DNA from: Lysobacterales bacterium 15-68-25 | GTDB lineage: Bacteria > Pseudomonadota > Gammaproteobacteria > Xanthomonadales > Rhodanobacteraceae | Length of the DNA stretch: 64,000 nucleotides | NCBI GenBank assembly: GCA_002279065.1 | Contig: NCKB01000002.1 | Span: 186,001-250,000 of the forward strand | Reading direction: 5' to 3' | Part shown: positions 1 through 9,298 of the stretch, one piece after another | Layout of the letters: the number at the start of each line of letters is the position of its first letter | Position numbering within the stretch: position 1 is the stretch's first letter | The notes under the pieces: model-generated | What the model was told of the DNA's origin: nothing | Seen by the model: only the letters and a program-made list of their open reading frames with translations | The model's database searches: none | Made by a program: the position numbers and the translations under genes

Positions 1-1109
1 CCCTGCGCTATCTGCGCACCGAGTCGGAGGGGCCGCTGTTCGAGCGGATGCGCGCCAAGCTCGCCGGCATCGCTTCGCACACCGGCATGAGCGGCGTGTT
101 CCAGCTCAAGGGTTCGGACATCTACCGGGTCGAGGCGATCGAGCCGGTACCCGGCCAGCCGCTGCCGGCCACGCCGCCGCGCCGCAACCTGCTGGAGGCG
201 ACGCGGACCGTCGCGCTCCGGCTTGCCGATGCATCGGATCTCGATGCTGCGCTGGAAGCGCTACTGGCGGGCCTGCGGCAGGATTTCGACATCCATCACG
301 CGATGGTGCTGCTGCTGGACGGCGGCGGCCAGAAGCTGTTCACCGTGGCCAGCTGCGGCTATGGCGAGTCCGGCATCGGCTCGGAGATCGCCGTCGGCGA
401 CGGCGTGATCGGCGTGGCCGCGCGCGAACGCACGCCGATCCGCATCGCCCACATGACCGGCGAGTACGCCTACGGGCAGGCCGTGCGCGAGGCGATGGCG
501 CATGGCTCGCTGGCCGATCGCCTGGAGACCGCGATTCCGCTGCCGGGGCTGCCCGAGTCGCGCAGCCAGCTGGCGGTGCCGATCGTCGGCGGTGGCCGCC
601 TCTCCGGGGTGCTGTACGTGGAGAGCCCGCAGGATCTGCGCTTCGGCTACGACGACGAGGATGCACTGGTCGCGCTGGGTGCCCAGCTCGGCATGGCGAT
701 CTGCGCCTTGCGTGCCGATGCGTCCGGCGATCTGCCAACGGCCGAGCCGACGCTGCCGCCGCCGGACGGCGCGCCGGTGGTGATCCGTCACCATCCCGGC
801 ACCGACAGCGTGTTCGTCGGCGAGGACTACCTGATCAAGGGCGTGGCCGGGGCGATCCTGTGGACTCTGCTGCGCGATCACGCCGAGCACGGCCGGACCG
901 TGTTCGCCAACCGCGAACTGCGGCTGGATCCACGGATCCGGCTGCCCGAGCTCAGCGACAACCTGGAGGCGCGACTGATCCTGCTGACCCGGCGGCTGGC
1001 CGAGCGCGACGCGTGCATCCGGATCGAGAAGGCCGGTCGCGGGCGCCTGCGCCTGTGCTTGCGGCGCCCGCTCCAGCTGGTCGAGATGCCGAACGAGCGC
1101 GCAGGCTGA
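1..1109 (+). CDS. GAF domain protein, 5' end outside the window
   Basis: The reading frame is open from the first bases (codons start at base 3), so the gene begins upstream and the ATG at 48 is probably internal. Residues of roughly 50-220, counted from that ATG, look like a GAF sensor domain, with an alternation of hydrophobic strands and motifs such as GVIGVAARERTPIRI and SQLAVPIVGGGRLSGVLYVE. A linker rich in Pro follows, then about 90 residues that resemble a winged-helix module (KGVAGAILWTLLRDHAEHGRTVFANRELRLD). A GAF domain binds a small ligand or chromophore; the ligand here is unknown. The gene converges on the hemerythrin-like gene, and the two stop codons abut at 1109/1110. The GAF call is fairly sure; the C-terminal call is a guess. 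Confidence 0.75.
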   Translation, partial: LRYLRTESEGPLFERMRAKLAGIASHTGMSGVFQLKGSDIYRVEAIEPVPGQPLPATPPRRNLLEATRTVALRLADASDLDAALEALLAGLRQDFDIHHAMVLLLDGGGQKLFTVASCGYGESGIGSEIAVGDGVIGVAARERTPIRIAHMTGEYAYGQAVREAMAHGSLADRLETAIPLPGLPESRSQLAVPIVGGGRLSGVLYVESPQDLRFGYDDEDALVALGAQLGMAICALRADASGDLPTAEPTLPPPDGAPVVIRHHPGTDSVFVGEDYLIKGVAGAILWTLLRDHAEHGRTVFANRELRLDPRIRLPELSDNLEARLILLTRRLAERDACIRIEKAGRGRLRLCLRRPLQLVEMPNERAG

Positions 1110-1826
1110 TCACGCCGCTGCGACCACCGGCTGCAATGCGCGCTCGAGCTTCTGCCAGTCGCGCTCGGCGAGCAGGCTGCGCGCCAGTGCAAGCGCACCT
1201 TCGAAGACGGCGGCGGGGGCGTGGGCGCGCATGCCGCCGAGCAGCTTCACCCGCTCGCCGTGATCCAGGGCGCCGAGCATGAGGCGCAGGCCCTGCGCGC
1301 GTTCCGTCGGCGACAGCGCCGCTTGCAGCCCGGCCTCGATCCCTAACAGCTCGGCATCGCTGTAGTGCGTCCACAGCACGGCATTGTGCTCGTGCTCCTC
1401 GTAGTCCATGTGCTCGAAGTTGATGCCGACGAGCACGGCGAGTTGCCGGTACAGCCGGTTCGCTGCCGCGGTGCGGGCCGCACCTGCCGGAGCCATCACC
1501 AGCCCGTCGGCCATTTCGTCGAGAGCATCGATATCCGCTTCGTGATGGACGTGCTCGCCGGCGACCTGGCTGCTCGAGCCGGGCGCGCGCGCCTCCATTG
1601 CCGGATGCACGAAGCGATTCTCGTGAGCCAGGTGATGGCGGCACAGGTCGAGCAGCTCGCGCAGCTGGTCGAGGCCGGCTTCCACGTCGACGGGGTCGTT
1701 CGCGTCGAGGCGGCCGATGCGCACCAGGGTATCGGCCATGAAGGCGCGCATCGCCTTGTGTATGAAGCCGTACATGTTGTGGCGGGGGGCGGTCGCCGGA
1801 CCGGCCGCATGCTCGGAGGAATGCAT
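1110..1826 (-). CDS. Hemerythrin (HHE) domain protein
   Basis: The 238-residue protein is rich in His and Glu placed as in HHE cation-binding bundles: an N-terminal helix with His16 and His23, then LCRHHLAHENRFVHP, EHVHHEAD and INFEHMDYEEHEHNAVLW. Such four-helix proteins bind a non-haem di-iron centre and serve oxygen, nitric oxide or iron-repair functions; the role here cannot be told from sequence. It is soluble, with no signal peptide. The ATG is preceded by AGGAA on the minus strand. It is divergent from bioD across about 170 bases that contain a repeated TTGCTAAA. The C-terminal 80 residues are an Ala-rich helical tail outside the HHE core. Confidence 0.85.
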   Translation of the reverse strand: MHSSEHAAGPATAPRHNMYGFIHKAMRAFMADTLVRIGRLDANDPVDVEAGLDQLRELLDLCRHHLAHENRFVHPAMEARAPGSSSQVAGEHVHHEADIDALDEMADGLVMAPAGAARTAAANRLYRQLAVLVGINFEHMDYEEHEHNAVLWTHYSDAELLGIEAGLQAALSPTERAQGLRLMLGALDHGERVKLLGGMRAHAPAAVFEGALALARSLLAERDWQKLERALQPVVAAA

Positions 1827-1882
1827 GATGGTTCCTGTGGGAGTGGGGTGGCTGGCATCTTAGAAAGCCCCCGCGCGCGCGT

Positions 1883-1923
1883 TTGCTAAATCCTTGCTCG
1901 GCGTTTCCTAATTTCTTGCTAAA
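1883..1923. repeat. Direct repeat TTGCTAAA in the HHE/bioD divergent region
   Basis: TTGCTAAA occurs at 1883-1890 and again at 1916-1923, start to start 33 bases, about three helical turns. The stretch between is AT-richer than its surroundings (it includes TTTCCTAATTTC). It lies between two divergent genes and may hold a regulator site or promoter elements, but no named site was matched. Confidence 0.35.
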
Positions 1924-1995
1924 GGCGCGGGAGGCTTGCCTGCGATGCCCGGCGTGACGACCATGCACACCCCCGCAGTACCCAGGACGGCTTCG

Positions 1996-2679
1996 ATGAC
2001 ATCCCTCGATCGCGTGTTCATTGCCGGCACCGATACCGGCATCGGCAAGACCCATGTCTCGTGCGCGCTGCTGCACGCGTTGCGCGCGGCGGGCCGGGAC
2101 GCGGTGGGCATGAAGCCGGTCGCCAGCGGCTGCGAGCAGACGCCTGAGGGATTGCGCAACGAGGACGCACTGGCGCTGCAGGCGGCTGGGCCGGCCGGGG
2201 TGCCTTATGCGGCAATCAATCCAGTCAGCCTGCGTGCGCCGCTGTCGCCGCACCTGGCGGCGGCCCGCGATGGCGTGACGGTGGCGTTGCCGCCGCTCAC
2301 CGAGGCCTTTGAGCGTTTGCACGCGCGTCACTCGCCAGTGGTGGTGGAGGGCGTCGGTGGCTGGCTGGTGCCGTTGGCACCCGGGTTGATGGCGCCCGCC
2401 CTGGTCCAGGCGTGGGAGCTGCCGGTGATCCTGGTGGTCGGTCTGCGGCTGGGATGCCTCAACCACGCGCTGCTCAGCGCTCGGGCGATCGTCGCGGACG
2501 GCTGCCGGCTGCTGGGCTGGGTCGGCAACCACATCGACCCGGCCATGGAGGCGGTGGACGACAACCTGGCGACGTTGCGCGATCTGCTGCCGGGCCCCTG
2601 CCTGGGCGTGTTGCCCCACGGCGGCACGGCCGCATCTGCCGCAAGGCATCTGGCCGACGCGGTTGCCGCGCTGGGATGA
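1996..2679 (+). CDS. bioD: ATP-dependent dethiobiotin synthetase BioD
   Basis: BioD closes the ureido ring of dethiobiotin from 7,8-diaminopelargonate, CO2 and ATP in biotin synthesis. The P-loop GTDTGIGKT lies near the N-terminus, followed by GMKPVASGC and the VVEGVGGWLVPL segment, all typical of BioD. The ATG at 1996 gives 227 residues and puts the P-loop about ten residues from the start, as in the family. The frame is open further up to an ATG at 1936, but that would add 20 uncharacteristic residues. AGGA lies at 1984-1987. No other bio gene is present in the window, so the gene stands apart from bioA/B/F here. Confidence 0.92.
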   Translation: MTSLDRVFIAGTDTGIGKTHVSCALLHALRAAGRDAVGMKPVASGCEQTPEGLRNEDALALQAAGPAGVPYAAINPVSLRAPLSPHLAAARDGVTVALPPLTEAFERLHARHSPVVVEGVGGWLVPLAPGLMAPALVQAWELPVILVVGLRLGCLNHALLSARAIVADGCRLLGWVGNHIDPAMEAVDDNLATLRDLLPGPCLGVLPHGGTAASAARHLADAVAALG

Positions 2680-2740
2680 TCGGGGCCCGGGTCGTGGCAT
2701 GCTGCGCGTTCCGGCACCCTCCAGCAGAGGAACCGCATCC

Positions 2741-3094
2741 ATGTCGCTGCGCAATCATTACTACCTCTCCATCGACGACCTGGCGCATGCGCGTGGGCCG
2801 GTCGCCGAGCTTGCCTACGACGGCGCCGGTCCGGACGACTTCGCCGACGCCCTGCGCGCGGCGCTGCGGTCGCCGGCGCTGTTCGAACACTGGCGTGCGA
2901 TGCAGGACGAGCCGGACGAGGTCGATCCAGCGCTGGGCGCGGTCGACCCGGCCACCACGGTGCGCGCGACGGTCGATGACGTGCAACGCGTGGACGTGGA
3001 CCTGGTCACCTCGCTGCCGATGAGCATCGTGCGCCATCGCATGAATCTGCTGATCGGTGCGAATTGGACCCTGCGCGACATGCGCGCTGCCTGA
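2741..3094 (+). CDS. Small conserved-looking protein of unknown function
   Basis: This 117-residue acidic soluble protein is not one I recognise. It starts MSLRNHYYLSIDDLAHARG at the ATG at 2741, preceded by AGAGGAA, and ends with a basic stretch (IVRHRMNLLIGANWTLRDMRAA). There is no signal peptide, membrane segment or cysteine cluster. The coding character is good: third-position GC bias matches the neighbours, and a clear ribosome site is present. It sits 61 bases after bioD and 103 before the M3 peptidase gene, all in the same direction, so it could be transcribed with bioD. Function unknown. Confidence 0.7.
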   Translation: MSLRNHYYLSIDDLAHARGPVAELAYDGAGPDDFADALRAALRSPALFEHWRAMQDEPDEVDPALGAVDPATTVRATVDDVQRVDVDLVTSLPMSIVRHRMNLLIGANWTLRDMRAA

Positions 3095-3197
3095 GCATGG
3101 CGCAGCGCCGCTTGGAAGCGGCGGTGCGGAGTCGGTAGAGTCGGGTATTGCCGCATTCGTGCGCCCGTCCCAAGGGCGCTTTCTCCAGGGAACCTGC

Positions 3198-5411
3198 ATG
3201 CTTCGACTCCGAACCCTCGCCATGGCCACCACCATCGCCCTCGCCGCCTGCTCCCAGCACGGCAACGAACCCGCCAAGTCCGCCGCGCCGGCGCCCGCGC
3301 CGGCCAGCACCGCACCGGCCAAGGCCGCCAGCACCGCCAGCGTGGCGCCGTTCACCGACGCCAACCCGTTCGCCAAGGCGAGCACGCTGGACTTCCAGGC
3401 ACCGCCGTTCGACAAGATCACCGACGCTGACTACCAGCCGGCGATCGAGGAGGGCATGCGCCGGCACCTGGCCGAGATCGAGAAGATCGCCGACAACCCC
3501 GAGCCGCCCACCTTCGACAACACCTTCGTGGCGATGGAGAAATCCGGCGCGCTGCTCAATCGCGTGATGATGGTGTTCAACGGCGTCACCGGCGCCAACA
3601 CCGACGACACGCTGCAGAAGGTGCAGGAAATCGAGGCGCCGAAGCTGGCCGCCCACGAGGACGCGATCTACCTCAACAGCAAGCTGTTCCAGCGTGTCGA
3701 GACCATCTACAACGAGCGCGCCTCGCTCAAGCTCGATCCGGAATCGCTGCGGCTGGTCGAGGTGGTCTACCGCAACTTCGTGCATCACGGCGCCAGGCTG
3801 TCCGATGCCGACAAGGCCAAGCTCAAGGCGTTGAACGAGGAGGAGTCCACGCTCAGCACCAAGTTCACCAACACGCTGCTCGCCGCCACCAAGGACGGCG
3901 CGCTGGTGGTGGACGACAAGTCCAAGCTGGCCGGCCTCTCCGACGGCGACATCGCCGCGGCGGCGCAGGCAGCCAAGGACCGCGGCCTGGACGGCAAGTG
4001 GGTGATCGCGCTGCAGAACACCACGCAGCAGCCCGCGCTGCAGGACCTGACCGACCGCGCCACCCGCGAGGCGCTGTTCAAGGCGTCGTGGAATCGTGCC
4101 GAGAAGGGCAACGCCGATGACACCCGCGCGCTCATCGAGCGGCTGGCGCAGATCCGCGCCGAGCAGGCCAAGCTGCTGGGCTTCCCGGACTATGCGGCGT
4201 GGAAGCTCGATGACCAGATGGCCAAGACGCCCGAGCGCGCGATCAAGTTCATGCAGGACCTGGTCCCCGCCGTCACCGCCCGTGCCGAGCGCGAGGCGAA
4301 GGACATCCAGGACGTGATCGACCGGCAGAAGGGCGGCTTCAAGCTCCAGGCCTGGGACTGGGAGCACTACGCCGAGCAGGTGCGCAAGGCGAAGTACGAC
4401 CTGGACGAGAACCAGATCAAGCCGTACTTCGAGCTGGACAATGTGCTCAAGAACGGCGTGTTCTACGCCGCCAACCAGCTCTACGGGCTGACCTTCAAGG
4501 AGCGCAAGGACATCCCGGTCTACCAGCCGGACGTGCGCGTGTTCGAGGTGTTCGACAAGGACGGCAAGTCGCTGGCGCTGTTCTACTGCGACTACTTCAA
4601 GCGCGACAACAAGGGCGGCGGCGCCTGGATGGACAACTTCGTCGGCCAGTCGAAGCTGCTGGGCACCAAGCCGGTGGTCTACAACGTCACCAACTTCACC
4701 AAGCCGGCGCCGGGCCAGCCCGCGCTGCTGTCGTTCGACGACGTGATCACCATGTTCCACGAGTTCGGCCATGCGCTGCACGGCATGTTCGCCGACGAGG
4801 AATATCCGACCCTGTCCGGCACCGCCACGGCGCGCGACTTCGTCGAGTTCCCGTCGCAGTTCAACGAGCACTGGGCGACCGATCCGAAGGTGTTCGCGCA
4901 TTACGCGATCAACTACAAGACCGGCAAGCCGATGCCGCAGGAGCTGGTCGACAAGATCAAGAAGGCCCGCAACTTCAACAAGGGCTACGACATGACCGAG
5001 CTGGTCTCGGCGGCGCTGCTGGACATGGGCTGGCACTCGCTGCCGGCCGATGCGCCCAAGCAGGACGCCGACGCGTTCGAGGCCAAGATCCTCAAGGACG
5101 ACAAGATCGACCTGAGTTACGTGCCGCCGCGCTACCGCTCCAGCTACTTCCAGCACATCTGGGGCAACGGCTACGCCGCCGGTTACTACGCGTATCTGTG
5201 GACCGAGATGCTGGCGGACGACGGCTTCGAGTGGTTCAAGGAACACGGTGGCCTGACCCGCGCCAACGGCGACCGCTTCCGCGCCATGATCCTGTCCCGC
5301 GGCAACACCGAGGACCTGGAGAAGATGTACGAGACCTGGCGCGGCAAGGCGCCCAGCATCGAGCCGATGCTGATCGACCGCGGCCTGAAGGACGCGCCGA
5401 AAGGCAAGTAA
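3198..5411 (+). CDS. dcp: M3 family oligopeptidase, predicted lipoprotein (Dcp-like)
   Basis: The protein has 737 residues and a lipoprotein signal ending in LAAC-S, then an Ala/Pro linker of about 35 residues, then a full M3 catalytic domain. The zinc site HEFGH is at residues 521-525, followed by the expected GTATARDFVEFPSQ segment carrying the third Glu ligand. Closest in memory to peptidyl-dipeptidase Dcp and oligopeptidase A-type enzymes, which trim dipeptides from small peptides; a lipoprotein form would act at the periplasmic face of a membrane. Start ATG 3198 chosen for the signal peptide. A strong terminator follows at 5433. Dcp versus another M3 subclass is not settled. Confidence 0.88.
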   Translation: MLRLRTLAMATTIALAACSQHGNEPAKSAAPAPAPASTAPAKAASTASVAPFTDANPFAKASTLDFQAPPFDKITDADYQPAIEEGMRRHLAEIEKIADNPEPPTFDNTFVAMEKSGALLNRVMMVFNGVTGANTDDTLQKVQEIEAPKLAAHEDAIYLNSKLFQRVETIYNERASLKLDPESLRLVEVVYRNFVHHGARLSDADKAKLKALNEEESTLSTKFTNTLLAATKDGALVVDDKSKLAGLSDGDIAAAAQAAKDRGLDGKWVIALQNTTQQPALQDLTDRATREALFKASWNRAEKGNADDTRALIERLAQIRAEQAKLLGFPDYAAWKLDDQMAKTPERAIKFMQDLVPAVTARAEREAKDIQDVIDRQKGGFKLQAWDWEHYAEQVRKAKYDLDENQIKPYFELDNVLKNGVFYAANQLYGLTFKERKDIPVYQPDVRVFEVFDKDGKSLALFYCDYFKRDNKGGGAWMDNFVGQSKLLGTKPVVYNVTNFTKPAPGQPALLSFDDVITMFHEFGHALHGMFADEEYPTLSGTATARDFVEFPSQFNEHWATDPKVFAHYAINYKTGKPMPQELVDKIKKARNFNKGYDMTELVSAALLDMGWHSLPADAPKQDADAFEAKILKDDKIDLSYVPPRYRSSYFQHIWGNGYAAGYYAYLWTEMLADDGFEWFKEHGGLTRANGDRFRAMILSRGNTEDLEKMYETWRGKAPSIEPMLIDRGLKDAPKGK

Positions 5412-5432
5412 GCGCGCTGCGCGCAGCGACGA

Positions 5433-5460
5433 AAAAGGCCGGCGCAAGCCGGCCTTTTTC
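5433..5460 (+). terminator. Intrinsic terminator after the M3 peptidase gene
   Basis: Perfect inverted repeat: arm AAAAAGGCCGGC (5433-5444), loop GCAA, arm GCCGGCCTTTTT (5449-5460). The A-run upstream makes it able to act on both strands. It sits 21 bases past the stop codon of the peptidase gene and 55 bases before the end of the convergent gshA. Confidence 0.9.
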
Positions 5461-5488
5461 TTGCACCATCAATGACGCCGTGTCCGGT

Positions 5489-5510
5489 AGGAGCCCGCGA
5501 GCGGGCTCCT
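5489..5510. repeat. REP-like palindrome between dcp and gshA ends
   Basis: Arms AGGAGCCCGC (5489-5498) and GCGGGCTCCT (5501-5510) form a perfect 10-bp stem with a 2-base centre. The GTAGGAGCCCGC...GGGCTCCTGCG form resembles the extragenic palindromes common in Pseudomonas and Xanthomonadales. It lies 6 bases beyond the gshA stop, the usual 3' position. Only one copy was seen in the window. Confidence 0.6.
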
Positions 5511-5515
5511 GCGAT

Positions 5516-6883
5516 TCAGTAGGCGAACTCGCGGAACACCGGGTCCACGCTGCCGCCCCATGCGCCGTGGAACAGCTCCAGCTTGCGTTCGGCCGGAGTC
5601 TGACCGGATTCGACGATCTCCAGCAGTGGCTCGAGGAATACGCTCTCGTCCGCGCCGCTGGCGTTGAGCCGCGCACGGCGCTTGAGGCCGTGGGCGGCGA
5701 TCTTCAGCGACTCGCGGGCCAGGTCGCGCACGGTGCCGCCGCGGAACGGAAGCTTCAGCGCTTGCTTCGGCACGCCGTCGCGCAGCGCATGCCGCTCGGC
5801 CAGCGAGAAATCCTTCACCAGGTCCCAGGCCGCATCGAGCGCCTCGCCGTCGTAGAGCAGGCCCACCCACAACGCCGGCAGCGCGCAGAGCCGGTTCCAC
5901 GGGCCGCCGTCGGCGCCGCGCATCTCCAGGTATTGCTTCAGGCGCACTTCCGGGAACGCGGTGGTGAGGTGGTCGGCCCAGTCCTTCATGGTCGCCTTTG
6001 TGCCCGGCATGGCTGGCAGTTCGCCGGCCATGAAGCGGCGGAAGTCCTGGCCGGCCAGGTCGATGTAGCGACCGTCCTGGTAGCTGAAGTACATCGGCAC
6101 GCCGAGGATGTAGTCGACGTAGCGCTCGTAGCCGAAGCCATCCTCGAACACGAAGTCGAGCATGCCGGTGCGGTCGGCGTCGGTGTCGGTCCACACGTGC
6201 GAGCGATAGGACAGGTAGCCGTTGGGCCGGCCGTCGGTGAACGGCGAGTCGGCGAACAGCGCGGTGGCGATTGGCTGCAGGGCAAGGCTGGTGCGGAATT
6301 TCTTCACCATGTCCGCCTCGCTGTCGAAGTCGAGGTTGACCTGCACCGTGCACGTGCGGGTCATCATGTCCAGGCCGAGCGAGCCGACCCTGGGCATGTA
6401 TTCGCGCATGATCTTGTAGCGCCCCTTCGGCATCCACGGCATCTCGTCGCGGCGCCACTTCGGCTGGAAGCCCATGCCGAGAAAGCCCAGTCCCAGCTCG
6501 TCGGCGACCGAGCGCACGTCGGCCAGGTGGGCGTTCACTTCACGGCAGGTCTCGTGGATCGTTTCCAGCGGGGCGCCGGACAGCTCCAGCTGGCCGGCCG
6601 GCTCGAGCGTGATCGAGGCCTTGCCTCGCGACAGCGCCACCGGCAGCTCGCCTTCGCGGGCCACCTCCCAGCCGTAGCGCGAGGCCAACTGCTCCAGCAG
6701 TACGCGGATGCCGCGGTCGCCCTCGTAGGTTGGCGGCCGCAGGTCGTCGGTGCGGAAGCCGAACTTCTCGTGCTCGGTCCCGATGCGCCACGCCTCGCGC
6801 GGCTTCTCCCCGGCGGCGAGGTAGTCGACGAGCTGCTGGCGCCCCGCGATCGGGGTGCCCTTGACGGCACTGGGAATGGACAC
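5516..6883 (-). CDS. gshA: Glutamate-cysteine ligase, plant/alphaproteobacterial type
   Basis: GshA joins glutamate and cysteine, the first and limiting step of glutathione synthesis. The 455-residue protein carries GTEHEKFGF near residue 36 and a long conserved core ([49 protein letters not shown]) typical of the class found in Xanthomonas, rhizobia and plants, not the E. coli class. The start is uncertain: GTG at 6883 gives an N-terminus ([18 protein letters not shown]) that fits the family but lacks a clear ribosome site, and the frame stays open to 6976. It is followed by a REP-like palindrome and is convergent with the M3 peptidase gene. Confidence 0.9.
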   Translation of the reverse strand: MSIPSAVKGTPIAGRQQLVDYLAAGEKPREAWRIGTEHEKFGFRTDDLRPPTYEGDRGIRVLLEQLASRYGWEVAREGELPVALSRGKASITLEPAGQLELSGAPLETIHETCREVNAHLADVRSVADELGLGFLGMGFQPKWRRDEMPWMPKGRYKIMREYMPRVGSLGLDMMTRTCTVQVNLDFDSEADMVKKFRTSLALQPIATALFADSPFTDGRPNGYLSYRSHVWTDTDADRTGMLDFVFEDGFGYERYVDYILGVPMYFSYQDGRYIDLAGQDFRRFMAGELPAMPGTKATMKDWADHLTTAFPEVRLKQYLEMRGADGGPWNRLCALPALWVGLLYDGEALDAAWDLVKDFSLAERHALRDGVPKQALKLPFRGGTVRDLARESLKIAAHGLKRRARLNASGADESVFLEPLLEIVESGQTPAERKLELFHGAWGGSVDPVFREFAY

Positions 6884-7034
6884 GTGGAGGAACCTTGTGG
6901 CGGGATCGGCGTTAATTGGGGGCGGTGGTCCGCGCCCCAAGGGGGCCGCGGCCGATAATTGTACGCGAGAGTACAAAAGATCGATGCGCCAGCCCCGTGC
7001 CGGATGGCCCTTGGCCCGGACCGGCCGCCGAAAA

Positions 7035-7064
7035 CGAAAAGGCCGGCTTGCGCCGGCCTTTTCG
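7035..7064 (-). terminator. Intrinsic terminator downstream of rho
   Basis: Perfect 13-bp stem: CGAAAAGGCCGGC (7035-7047), loop TTGC, GCCGGCCTTTTCG (7052-7064). On the minus strand it lies 22 bases after the rho stop codon with a short T-run inside the stem. Its core GGCCGGC matches the terminator after the M3 peptidase gene. Confidence 0.8.
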
Positions 7065-7086
7065 GTCCTCTCCGCGCCGGATCGAC

Positions 7087-8820
7087 TCAGCGCTTCATCG
7101 AGTTGAAGAACTCGTCGTTGGACTTGGTGCTCTTCATCTTGTCGAGCATGAACTCCATCGCGGCCAGCTCGTCCATCGGGTGCAGCAACTTGCGCAGGAT
7201 CCAGATCTTGGCCAGCAGGTCCGGGTCGATCAGCAGGTCTTCGCGGCGGGTGCCGGAGCGGTTGATGTCGATGGCCGGGTAGACGCGCTTCTCGGCGATC
7301 CGGCGGCTCAGGTGCACTTCCATGTTGCCGGTGCCCTTGAACTCCTCGTAGATCACCTCGTCCATCTTCGATCCGGTGTCGATCAGCGCGGTGGCGATGA
7401 TGGTCAGCGAGCCGCCTTCCTCGACGTTGCGCGCGGCACCGAAGAAGCGCTTCGGGCGCTGCAGCGCGTTGGCGTCGACGCCGCCGGTGAGCACCTTGCC
7501 GGAGCTCGGCACCACGGTGTTGTAGGCGCGGGCCAGGCGGGTGATCGAGTCGAGCAGGATGATCACGTCCTTCTTGTGCTCGACCAGGCGCTTGGCGCGC
7601 TCGATCACCATCTCGGCGACCTGCACGTGGCGCACCGCCGGCTCGTCGAACGTCGAGGAGATGACCTCGGCGCGGACGGTGCGGGCGATCTCGGTCACTT
7701 CCTCCGGTCGCTCGTCGACCAGCAGGATGATCAGGTGCGCCTCGGGGTGGTTGTACTGGATCGCCTGGGCGATGTTCTGCAGCATCATCGTCTTGCCCGA
7801 CTTGGGCTGGGAGACGATCAGGCCGCGCTGGCCCTTGCCGATCGGCGCGACCAGGTCGAGGATGCGGCCGGTGATGTCCTCGCTCGAACCGTTGCCGCGC
7901 TCCAGCTTGTAGGCCTTGCGCGGGAACAGCGGGGTGAGGTTCTCGAACAGCATCTTGTTCTTCGACGCCTCCGGCGGATCGCCGTTGATGTCGTCGACGC
8001 GCAGCATGGCGAAGTAGCGCTCGCCTTCCTTCGGATGGCGCACGCGCCCGGTGATGTAGTCGCCGGTGCGCAGGTTGAAGCGGCGGATCTGGCTGGGGCT
8101 GACGTAGATGTCGTCCGGACCGGCCAGGTAGCTCTCGTCGGCCGAGCGCAGGAAGCCGAAGCCGTCCTGCAGGATCTCCAGCACGCCCTCGGCCCAGATG
8201 CCGCCGCCGGCGCGTGCGTGCGCCTTGAGGATGTTGAAGATCACGTCCTGGCGGCGCTGGCGGGCCACGCCTTCCTGGATGCCCAGCGACTCGGCGAAGG
8301 CCAGCAGCTGCGGCGCCTTCATCCGCTTGAGTTCGGTAAGGTTGATCAGGTTGTCGTTGCTGCCGACGTCGCCGCTCTCGTCGTCATCCATCGGCAGGCC
8401 GTTCGGGTTGCGCTGGCCGCCGCCCTGGCTGCCGCGCTGGCCGCGCTCGTGGCGGCGGCGCCGGCCACGATCGTTGCGGTCGTTGCGGTCGTTGCGGCGT
8501 TCGTTGTTGCCCTGACCGCCACCCTGGCCGCTGTTCGGGTTGCCGCCGTTGCCCTGGCCGCCTCCCTGCTGGCCCTGTGCCGGCTGGCCGCCCTGCGGAG
8601 CGGGTGCCGGGGCCGGGGCGGAGGCCTGCGAAGCCCCGCTTTCCGCAGCCGGGCGCTCGACCGGAAGACTGGCCTGGACAGGGGCCGGTGCACTGGCGGG
8701 CGCGTCGGCGCTGGCCTTGGCCGATGCGCTCTTGCGCGGCGCGCGCTGGCGGGGTTCACCGGCAGGGCGGTTCTCGGCGCCGTCGGCGTCGTGGGGTGCT
8801 TTGCTTTCGATATCGGACAC
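7087..8820 (-). CDS. rho: Transcription termination factor Rho with long disordered N-terminal extension
   Basis: Rho is the hexameric RNA-dependent ATPase/helicase that ends transcription. From the GTG at 8820 (GAGG at good spacing) the protein has 577 residues. The classical start, [10 protein letters not shown], appears only at about residue 159, so about 420 residues of normal Rho follow a 158-residue extension. The core has the cold-shock RNA-binding fold ([14 protein letters not shown]), Walker A QPKSGKT, Walker [17 protein letters not shown] and the Q/R-loop region. The extension is Ala/Pro/Ser-rich to about 75, Gln/Gly/Asn-rich from 76-108, then Arg/Asn/Asp and Arg/Gly-rich to 140. 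Neighbour trxA lies just upstream in the same direction. Confidence 0.96.
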   Translation of the reverse strand: MSDIESKAPHDADGAENRPAGEPRQRAPRKSASAKASADAPASAPAPVQASLPVERPAAESGASQASAPAPAPAPQGGQPAQGQQGGGQGNGGNPNSGQGGGQGNNERRNDRNDRNDRGRRRRHERGQRGSQGGGQRNPNGLPMDDDESGDVGSNDNLINLTELKRMKAPQLLAFAESLGIQEGVARQRRQDVIFNILKAHARAGGGIWAEGVLEILQDGFGFLRSADESYLAGPDDIYVSPSQIRRFNLRTGDYITGRVRHPKEGERYFAMLRVDDINGDPPEASKNKMLFENLTPLFPRKAYKLERGNGSSEDITGRILDLVAPIGKGQRGLIVSQPKSGKTMMLQNIAQAIQYNHPEAHLIILLVDERPEEVTEIARTVRAEVISSTFDEPAVRHVQVAEMVIERAKRLVEHKKDVIILLDSITRLARAYNTVVPSSGKVLTGGVDANALQRPKRFFGAARNVEEGGSLTIIATALIDTGSKMDEVIYEEFKGTGNMEVHLSRRIAEKRVYPAIDINRSGTRREDLLIDPDLLAKIWILRKLLHPMDELAAMEFMLDKMKSTKSNDEFFNSMKR

Positions 8821-8971
8821 GGGCAAACCTCGTCGGGGCGCCGTTGCTGCAGGAGGGATGGGAAGACGTCGCGCGGAGCGCGCGGCGGAACGGGACCGTT
8901 CCGGACAGGGCCGCGAATCTAGCACCCGCCGCGCGGCCCCGTAAAGCGCGGCGGCGGGTGGCTGGCGCCGG

Positions 8972-9298
8972 TCAGAGCGCCTTGTCGATCATCTGGGTCA
9001 GCTGGCCCTTGCCGACGGCGCCGATCTGGGTCGCCTCGACCTTGCCGTTCTTGAACATCATCAGGGTGGGGATGCCGCGCACACCGTAGGTGCGGGGGGT
9101 CTGCTGGTTCTGGTCGATGTTCAGCTTGACCACGCGCAGCTTGCCTTCGTACTGCTTGGCCAGCTCGTCCAGCACCGGGGCGATGGCCTTGCAGGGGCCG
9201 CACCATTCGGCCCAGAAGTCCAGCAGGACGGGGGTGTCGGACTTGAGCACTTCCTGCTCGAAAGCGGCGTCGCTGACGTGGGTAATGAGATCGCTCAC
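8972..9298 (-). CDS. trxA: Thioredoxin TrxA
   Basis: Thioredoxin reduces disulfides in cytosolic proteins. This 108-residue protein has the active site WCGPC in [14 protein letters not shown] and the cis-proline segment [11 protein letters not shown]. It starts at GTG 9298, preceded by GGAG on the minus strand; the frame runs further upstream but without thioredoxin-like sequence. It lies 151 bases upstream of rho in the same direction, the order known from many gammaproteobacteria, so the two may share a transcript. No terminator was seen between them. Confidence 0.96.
   Translation of the reverse strand: MSDLITHVSDAAFEQEVLKSDTPVLLDFWAEWCGPCKAIAPVLDELAKQYEGKLRVVKLNIDQNQQTPRTYGVRGIPTLMMFKNGKVEATQIGAVGKGQLTQMIDKAL

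Noticed and set aside
1365-1889. Plus-strand open frame over the hemerythrin-like gene.
   Set aside because: It lacks a ribosome site and domains, while the minus strand encodes ordered HHE metal ligands.
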